33,587 nucleotides of DNA from Bacteroidales bacterium. Lineage in GTDB: Bacteria; Bacteroidota; Bacteroidia; Bacteroidales; VadinHA17. Within the stretch, counting starts at the first letter, position 1. Each line of letters begins with the position of its first letter. Shown piece by piece: positions 1 through 4,674 of this stretch. A program made the translations under genes and the position numbers. The stretch lies in the NCBI GenBank assembly GCA_022865305.1, contig JALHSP010000144.1, forward strand, positions 1-33,587, read 5' to 3'. The notes under the pieces were generated by a model. The model had not been told where the DNA came from. It saw only the letters and a list, made by a program, of their open reading frames with translations, and did not search any database.

Positions 1-355
1 AAGAAATCTGGGACCTCCCTTATTACAATTAAGTTTAAATCTATAGGGGGTGAATAAAATTGATAAAAAATTGGATCCTGATAATCAGGATGTTAATAAA
101 TTAAAATTTGAATCTAAATTATTAGTCGGACAATAGTGATAATATTTGAATTTCTTAATAAAATATCATTTATAGTTCCTGTCAATCATCAGGAGTACAT
201 AGAAATCTTTTGTACAAAGTAGTTAAGGAGTTTTTTGGAGAATACAGACGGCCATACATGGCTCAGCCTGATAATAAAATGCCGAATCGGATTGTATTGG
301 ACATGGCGGATTAAATTCTGAAAATTTATTTTCAGCCTTTCAGGAAGCGAATAAA

Positions 356-404
356 CCCACCCCTGACCTCCCGCTGAAGCGGGACAAGCTCTCCAGGGAG
401 GGGA
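356..404. repeat. C/G-rich palindromic repeat remnant
   Basis: Contains CCCACCCCTGACC, then a perfect hairpin CCCGCT-GA-AGCGGG at 370-383, then CTCCAGGGAGGGG. The outer arms CCCCT and AGGGG can pair. It resembles the C-rich arm/hairpin organisation of the repeats at 4114-4160, 4630-4674 and 19501-19679 but lacks their CATGTACT end, so I read it as a related subfamily or a relic. No gene lies inside it. Confidence 0.5.
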
Positions 405-428
405 ACATTGTAGCACCATTTCACCTTT

Positions 429-444
429 GAGCCGTTGAGCCGTT
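429..444. repeat. Short tandem repeat GAGCCGTT x2
   Basis: Two perfect adjacent copies of GAGCCGTT, followed by GTACCATT. It lies 14 bp beyond the stop of the AraC/TPR gene (minus strand) and next to the C/G-rich repeat. Similar short AACGGCTC-type tandem units sit beside small mobile cassettes in other environmental genomes, as far as I recall. Here it is only a fragment. Confidence 0.35.
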
Positions 445-457
445 GTACCATTCCTAT

Positions 458-2469
458 TCATTTCTGCCCTGCAGCAGCCTTTTTTACCTCCTCAAGATGA
501 GAATTTATACTATACAAGGGGAAAGGTGCTGAATCCCAGGTTCTTTGAAGAATCTCCAATGCTTCGTTATACTTACCCTGTTTATATAGCCACCAGCCTT
601 TTGTATCCGAATAATTACAATAATCATATTTATTGGGAGCTAATTCCATTGCCTTATCTATAAGTTCCGAAACTTCATTAAGGTTTCTATTCTTATTAAT
701 AAGGAAACTGGCAAAATTATTCAATCCTGACGGATTCTCAGGTTCCAGTGAGAGTGCCTTACGATAATACTCCTCAGCTTTATCCGGGATACCTGCCATC
801 GAGTAAATCCAGGCCAGTCCTCCTGTAATAGCCGCTTCAGAGGATGATTTTTTTTAAGGACAGTTATGTATTTTTCAATATACCGGTTTGTCGCAATTGA
901 ATCCTTTTCAGCTAATGCCAGGATAGTCTGAAAGCGGATTATCCATGGATCATCAGGAATATACTTTTCTGCAATCTTATATAGCTTTTTCTCCTTTTTA
1001 TACTGACCGGTTTTATGATATGCATTTCCGAGTTCCAGGTAGACCGAATTACTCTTCATATACTCCTTACTCCATTTACGGGAGATCTCCAAAAACTTTT
1101 CCAGTTCGATGATTGCATTATCATATTGATCTATTCTGTTGTAAGTGTATCCTAAAAGATAAGGAATACTTGGGTCTTGATCATCAATTTGCTGAGCCTG
1201 TCTTAGATATTTAATTCCTTCTTCAGGTGGCTCAAAGCTGAAGGCATATGCCCAACTTGCCCCGAGCTGCTGGAAATAGGGCCACTGATTCTTTTGCAAG
1301 TTCTGCTCCATCATGCCCAGGTTTGCATAAACAGAGGAAAGTCTGATCATGGGTTCAAAAAAGTTTGAATCGACAGCTAATGCCTTTAAATACCAGGATA
1401 TTGCTGTCGGACTATCCCCTTTTTCATTAGCCTTATCCCCATAAATATAATATTTGAGCGCATCAGGATAGTTTGTGGAAAGTGGAGCACTTCCATAAAT
1501 GGGATTTTCCTTTATCAGTTTAGATATAATTAAAAAATCTGTCACTTTCTTTCGAAGGGAATCTGTAAGGTCAAAGATTATCTCTTGCTTATAAGGTCTT
1601 TTTTCCTCAAATGATTGCAGAACCTCTTTTGTTTTTGTATCAATTAATTGTGCATCTAAACGTATTTCAGTACCTGCCTGTTGCAGATAGCCACAGATAA
1701 ATAAATCTGCTTCGAGCTTTCTTGCAACTGCACCTGCTATAGCGGACGAGATTGCCGCATATTCAGACAGGCCCTGGGTCTGAAGTAGGGATTTAACTGA
1801 CTCCTTTTGTCTCACTTTAATTTCCCTGGTGTTTGCAAGCGAGGAGATCAGACTCTGCTGAATACAATCCTGCCATATATTCAAGGTGGTATCATTTACC
1901 ATGTTCTGAATTGGCATTACCGCGATTGATATTCTGGAGTCTGAAGATATCAACCTCTCTATCCTCTCTGATTTATTAATTTTCCTATACATAAGAAAAA
2001 CAACCGTTCCTAACAACAGGCCAATAAGCAGGATCCCGGGCAAGGTAAGAATATAAGTTCTCCACGCAGATTTTCTCAGTCTGCTTTCAGCAGCGCTTTG
2101 AGTCAGAATAATTAGTTCCGTATTATTTTTATCTCCTTTCATTACTTTACCGGGAGGATAACCATAATACTCGTGAAAACTCTTATTAAAATAAGTGGGA
2201 CTTCCGAAACCGACTTTGTATGCAACTTCAGAAGCAGTGCATACTCCTTCCTGAAGCATCTCAAATGCTTTCTGCAAGCGGACTTCACGAATAAACTGAT
2301 TGCTTGTTTTTTTGTTGATTGAATGAAGTTTTCGGTTTATGCGGTAAAGACTCATGCCTGATTCATGCGCAAGTTCCTTTTCCCCGAAGTTTTCATTTCC
2401 AAGGTTTTCAAGAATAATGTCAGTCAGCTTCCTGATGAATATCTGATCGTTGGTAAGAGGCTCTGTCAT
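458..2469 (-). CDS. AraC-type HTH / transmembrane / TPR regulator, interrupted by a frameshift
   Basis: A one-component membrane regulator. Residues about 13-110 form an AraC-family double HTH (second helix region around EVAYKVGFGSPTYFNKSFHE). A single TM helix lies at about 139-161. From about 180 comes a TolB/FlgO-like segment (SIAVMPIQNM), and from about 330 to the end are TPR repeats. The first frame runs from 2469 to 721 (582 aa), but its last 41 residues make no sense. The TPR reading continues in the neighbouring frame, open to the stop at 458. Adding one A to the A8 run (minus strand, 848-855) rejoins the frames into a protein of about 670 aa ending in a complete TPR (AEEYYRKALSLEPENPSGLN). 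It may be a pseudogene, a sequencing or assembly indel, or a gene using slippage. The promoter is well formed (2517-2548). The ligand and regulon are unknown. Confidence 0.8.
848..855 (-). other. A8 homopolymer at the frameshift (slippery site)
   Basis: On the minus strand the codons read GTC CTT AAA AAA AAT. After L538 the zero frame leaves the TPR reading. A -1 shift (or one extra A) continues as KKK-SSSEAAITGGLAWIYS and then MAGIPDKAEEYYRK. A run of eight A is a known type of site for -1 ribosomal slippage and for polymerase slippage. It is also the commonest place for a sequencing indel. Confidence 0.75.
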
Positions 2470-2516
2470 GAAATGTATTTACAAGTAACTGTTTTTCAAT
2501 CAACGGCACCTTGTAT

Positions 2517-2548
2517 CAAATTTACTAAACTACCCTCATTCCGGCAAA
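2517..2548 (-). promoter_or_regulatory. Bacteroidota promoter for the AraC/TPR gene
   Basis: On the minus strand, -33 TTTG (2545-2548), 20 nt, then -7 box TAAATTTG (2517-2524), matching TTTG-N19/20-TAnnTTTG. The start codon at 2469 lies 47 nt downstream. This is one of the best promoter matches in the window. Confidence 0.7.
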
Positions 2549-2598
2549 TGATTTTGACAAGCTATAAATTACCCTTAATAAACTCTGGAATTATATTT

Positions 2599-2641
2599 AT
2601 CAACGTATTAAAAGCCGGCTTTTAATACGTTGATTTTTTTT
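2599..2641. terminator. 36-bp perfect palindrome followed by a T tract
   Basis: Positions 2599-2634 are a perfect inverted repeat. The arms begin ATCAACGTATTAAAAGCC and meet at the centre GCCGGC. On the plus strand the palindrome is followed directly by T7 (2635-2641), so it has the form of a very strong intrinsic terminator. There is no recognised plus-strand gene upstream for it to terminate: the nearest gene, the AraC/TPR regulator, is transcribed away from it. It may end an unannotated short RNA from about 2470-2598, insulate hydF, or be a protein-binding or cruciform site. Confidence 0.6.
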
Positions 2642-2681
2642 AAAGCCATTTGCTTTGTTTATTATAGTTTCCAAACATAAA

Positions 2682-2752
2682 ATCTGCGATGATTTGCGTG
2701 ATCTGCTGGAGATGAAAACTTTCCCTCTGATTTCGCAGATTTTCGCGGATAT
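2682..2752. repeat. ATCTGCG-type dispersed repeat remnant
   Basis: Repeated related heptamers (ATCTGCG, ATTTGCG, ATCTGC) on the left are answered by inverted units on the right (TCGCAGAT, TCGCGGAT). The outer 8-mers at 2682-2689 and 2733-2740 are perfect inverted copies. Repeats with this wording occur around GxxExxY genes in many environmental genomes, from memory. No such gene is present here, so it would be a remnant or a solo repeat. Confidence 0.45.
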
Positions 2753-2769
2753 CGATGTACTTTTAATCT

Positions 2770-2783
2770 ATCTGATATCAGAT
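2770..2783. promoter_or_regulatory. 14-bp palindrome upstream of hydF (candidate operator)
   Basis: ATCTGATATCAGAT is a perfect palindrome whose right edge lies 47 bp before the hydF -7 box. Position and symmetry fit a dimeric regulator binding upstream of the promoter. I cannot assign the regulator: it is not the FNR/CRP half-site arrangement TTGAT-N4-ATCAA. Confidence 0.35.
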
Positions 2784-2830
2784 CCACGTTGTACAGGTCA
2801 GCTATAAAGAATATTAATGTAAATTATTGC

Positions 2831-2838
2831 TAATTTTG
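2831..2838 (+). promoter_or_regulatory. -7 box TAATTTTG of hydF
   Basis: Exact TAnnTTTG match, 18 nt before the ATG at 2857. A transcript from it starts downstream of the upstream in-frame TTG (2827), so it decides in favour of the ATG start. No clear -33 TTTG is seen at the usual distance. Confidence 0.6.
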
Positions 2839-2856
2839 CCCGATATTATTATAGAA

Positions 2857-4071
2857 ATGTCCAGGGGCAGGGAGTCAAAACCGCATATAGGTATTTACGG
2901 CCGTCGCAATAACGGCAAAAGCAGCCTTATCAACTGTCTTGCAGGCCAGGATATAGCTATTGTTTCAGCCCAGGCCGGAACAACTACCGACCCTGTAAAA
3001 AAATCATTTGAAATTACAGGCTTCGGTCCGGTTATTCTTGTCGATACTGCAGGTATAGACGATTCGGGTGATCTCGGATCCAAAAGAGTAGACAGGACAC
3101 TGAGAACTCTCGAAATTATTGATCTTGCACTCCTTGTAGTTACTGATAACCTGTGGGGAAAGTATGAAGACGATCTTGTTGCCAGGTTCCGGAACCATGA
3201 TATCCCTTTCATTATAATACACAATAAATCAGACCTTCAAAAGCCAACTTCCAGGTTTATGGAAAAGGTGCAGGGAAAAACCGGCACTGATCTTTTTGAA
3301 TTTTCCGCAGCAGATAAACGTAATTACGAGGAGCTGATCGAACTCATCCGTATCACTATCCCGGAGCATTCATTTAAGATCCCGACTCTTCTTGGGGACC
3401 TGATAAGCCACGGAGATATCGTTATTCTGATCACCCCGATCGATATCGAAGCTCCTGCCGGAAGAATGATCCTTCCCCAGGTACAGGCTATCCGCGACAT
3501 CCTGGATAATGACGCGGTTGCTGTCGTGCTGAAAGAGACAGAGGCAGCTCCTTTCCTTAAGAAAACCAGGATTATGCCGGCGCTTGCAATAACCGATTCC
3601 CAGGCCTTCGCAAAAGCCGATGCCTCAATACCACCTGAAATCCCGCTTACCAGCTTCAGCATCATGCTTGCCAGGTTTAAAGGTGACTTTGATAATTATC
3701 TTATAGGCACTCCGAAGATATCCGACCTTAAAGACGGTGACAGGGTCCTTCTGCTCGAGTCATGCTCTCATCATGTTGCCTGCGATGATATCGGCAGGGT
3801 AAAAATACCCCGGTGGATAACAAACTTTACCGGCAAAAAGATTGAGTATGATGTTGTTGCAGGACTTGATGTTCTACCCCGGCCTGTTACGGACTATTCC
3901 CTGGTCATTCAGTGTGGCGGATGCATGATAACAAGAAAGCAGCTTCATAACCGTCTTCAGCCGGCCATTAAAGCAGGTGTCCCTGTAACAAATTACGGGA
4001 TGGCAATTGCATATGTACAGGGAATTTACGAAAGAGCTATTGCCCCATTTGTGAAAGGCAATAAAAGATAG
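2857..4071 (+). CDS. hydF: [FeFe]-hydrogenase H-cluster maturation GTPase HydF
   Basis: HydF is the scaffold/carrier GTPase that, with the radical-SAM enzymes HydE and HydG, assembles the diiron subcluster of [FeFe] hydrogenase in the cytoplasm. The 404-aa protein starts at ATG 2857. It has the TrmE-like GTPase domain with G1 GRRNNGKS (15-22), G3 DTAG (63-66) and G4 NKSD (123-126), then dimerisation and FeS domains. The cluster ligands are C303 and H305 (CSH) and C353/C356 (CGGC). The residue before the last pair is Q352, where the published motif CxHx46-53HCxxC has His. Neither hydE, hydG nor the hydrogenase is in the window, so it is a stand-alone gene. The downstream hairpin at 4134-4160 could act as its terminator. 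Confidence 0.95.
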   Translation: MSRGRESKPHIGIYGRRNNGKSSLINCLAGQDIAIVSAQAGTTTDPVKKSFEITGFGPVILVDTAGIDDSGDLGSKRVDRTLRTLEIIDLALLVVTDNLWGKYEDDLVARFRNHDIPFIIIHNKSDLQKPTSRFMEKVQGKTGTDLFEFSAADKRNYEELIELIRITIPEHSFKIPTLLGDLISHGDIVILITPIDIEAPAGRMILPQVQAIRDILDNDAVAVVLKETEAAPFLKKTRIMPALAITDSQAFAKADASIPPEIPLTSFSIMLARFKGDFDNYLIGTPKISDLKDGDRVLLLESCSHHVACDDIGRVKIPRWITNFTGKKIEYDVVAGLDVLPRPVTDYSLVIQCGGCMITRKQLHNRLQPAIKAGVPVTNYGMAIAYVQGIYERAIAPFVKGNKR

Positions 4072-4113
4072 CTTGAATTCTCCGAGATAAAAATAATTCT
4101 TCTAATTAGACTT

Positions 4114-4160
4114 CACGTACTCACTCCCTTTTTCCCCCTCTCTACTCCGTAAAGAGGGGG
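4114..4160 (+). repeat. Left inverted repeat of the DUF559 cassette
   Basis: Begins CACGTACTCAC (4114-4124), then TCCCTTTTT, then a 27-bp block with stem CCCCCTCT (4134-4141) / AGAGGGGG (4153-4160). It differs from the right copy by one base in the terminal 11-mer and one base in the 27-bp block. Confidence 0.8.
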
Positions 4161-4168
4161 ATATTTTT
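4134..4168 (+). terminator. Hairpin plus T-rich tail, possible hydF terminator
   Basis: The 8-bp all-matched stem CCCCCTCT/AGAGGGGG with an 11-nt loop is followed by ATATTTTT on the plus strand, 62 bp past the hydF stop. It is part of the cassette's left repeat, so the insertion may have supplied hydF with its terminator. Confidence 0.5.
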
Positions 4169-4214
4169 GTAACAGATAAGTGAAATAATTAAATTTATAT
4201 AATGTTTATATCAT

Positions 4215-4604
4215 ATGGCTAAATCTAAAAATCTTGATTTTGGAAAAATCAAAAAACATAACCGTGAACTCAGACAAAATATGACAGAGTCTGAAAACTT
4301 GCTTTGGAAAGAAATTAAGAATCGAAAACTATCAGGATTTAAATTTTTACGTCAGCACCCTATAATCTACCAAGGTGATTTAACAAGGTTAAATTATTTT
4401 GTTGCAGATTTCTATTGTGATGAAAAAAAGGTAGTGATTGAGCTTGACGGACCAATCCATGAATCAAATAAAGAATATGATGACTTCAGAGATCCAGAGT
4501 TAAAGAATCGGGGGATTAATGTACTAAGGATTAAAAATGAAGAATTGATAAACATTAAAAACGTACTCGATAAAATAGAATTCTATCTTCTCACAACCTC
4601 TTAA
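4215..4604 (+). CDS. DUF559 (Vsr/PD-(D/E)XK-like) endonuclease-domain protein
   Basis: A 129-aa protein filling nearly the full length of the DUF559 family, which belongs to the very-short-patch-repair-like branch of restriction-type endonucleases. Visible landmarks: N-terminal helix with LRQNMTESENLLWKEIKNRK, then GFKFLRQHPI, then the core ADFYC...VVIELDG..H, whose Asp and the Glu/Asp of IELDG fit the PD-(D/E)XK metal site, then RGINVLRIKNEEL. There is no signal peptide or TM segment. The gene is AT-rich compared with its neighbours and lies alone between two inverted C/G-rich repeats, pointing to independent acquisition. Whether the nuclease acts on those repeats is unknown. Confidence 0.9.
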   Translation: MAKSKNLDFGKIKKHNRELRQNMTESENLLWKEIKNRKLSGFKFLRQHPIIYQGDLTRLNYFVADFYCDEKKVVIELDGPIHESNKEYDDFRDPELKNRGINVLRIKNEELINIKNVLDKIEFYLLTTS

Positions 4605-4629
4605 TATCTATTTGTCAGCAAATTTCTCA

Positions 4630-4674
4630 CCCCCTCTTTACGAAGTAGAGAGGGGGTCGGGGGGTGAGTACATG
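4630..4674 (-). repeat. Right inverted repeat of the DUF559 cassette
   Basis: On the minus strand it begins CATGTACTCAC at 4674 and ends with the 27-bp stem-loop block. Stem CCCCCTCT (4630-4637) / AGAGGGGG (4649-4656). An alternative longer-range pairing CTCACCCCC (4626-4634) / GGGGGTGAG (4660-4668) is possible. It abuts the stop codon of the minus-strand acyltransferase gene (TAG, 4675-4677). Confidence 0.8.

Larger units (their letters stand above)
1..457. other. Gene-less region with repeat remnants
   Basis: I see no convincing gene here. The only sizeable open frame (minus strand, 189-461) runs through repeat sequence and has no recognisable domain. A GTG-initiated 28-codon frame at 50-136 is too short and low in complexity to call. 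Visible structure: a small hairpin at 75-91 (7-bp stem ATCCTGA/TCAGGAT, loop TAA) followed on the minus strand by a T-rich stretch; a C/G-rich palindromic repeat at 356-404; and a direct repeat GAGCCGTT x2 at 429-444 just past the stop of the neighbouring minus-strand gene. Confidence 0.6.
4114..4674. mobile_element. DUF559 cassette bounded by about 46-bp inverted repeats
   Basis: A 561-bp unit: left repeat 4114-4160, one gene (4215-4604), right repeat 4630-4674 in opposite orientation. Read inward, both ends begin CAyGTACTCAC, continue with a variable C-rich spacer, and share a 27-bp block that differs at one position and contains an 8-bp C/G stem. The right end stops directly against the TAG of the acyltransferase gene, as expected of an insertion tolerated at a gene end. 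I see no clear target-site duplication. A gene-less relative with the same end lies at 19501-19679. That the unit is mobile is inference. No transposase is present; the DUF559 nuclease is the only protein encoded. Confidence 0.65.

Noticed and set aside
209-222. CTTTTGTACAAAG resembling phage-lambda type att core
   Set aside because: A short palindromic match only, with no integrase or repeat partner nearby; chance is the simplest reading.
189-461. Minus-strand frame of 90 codons
   Set aside because: It runs through the C/G-rich palindromic repeat and the GAGCCGTT tandem, has no domain, and starts within the preceding gene's tail.
2827-2856. TTG-initiated extension of HydF
   Set aside because: The start would lie upstream of the -7 box at 2831-2838; the ATG at 2857 fits both promoter spacing and family length.
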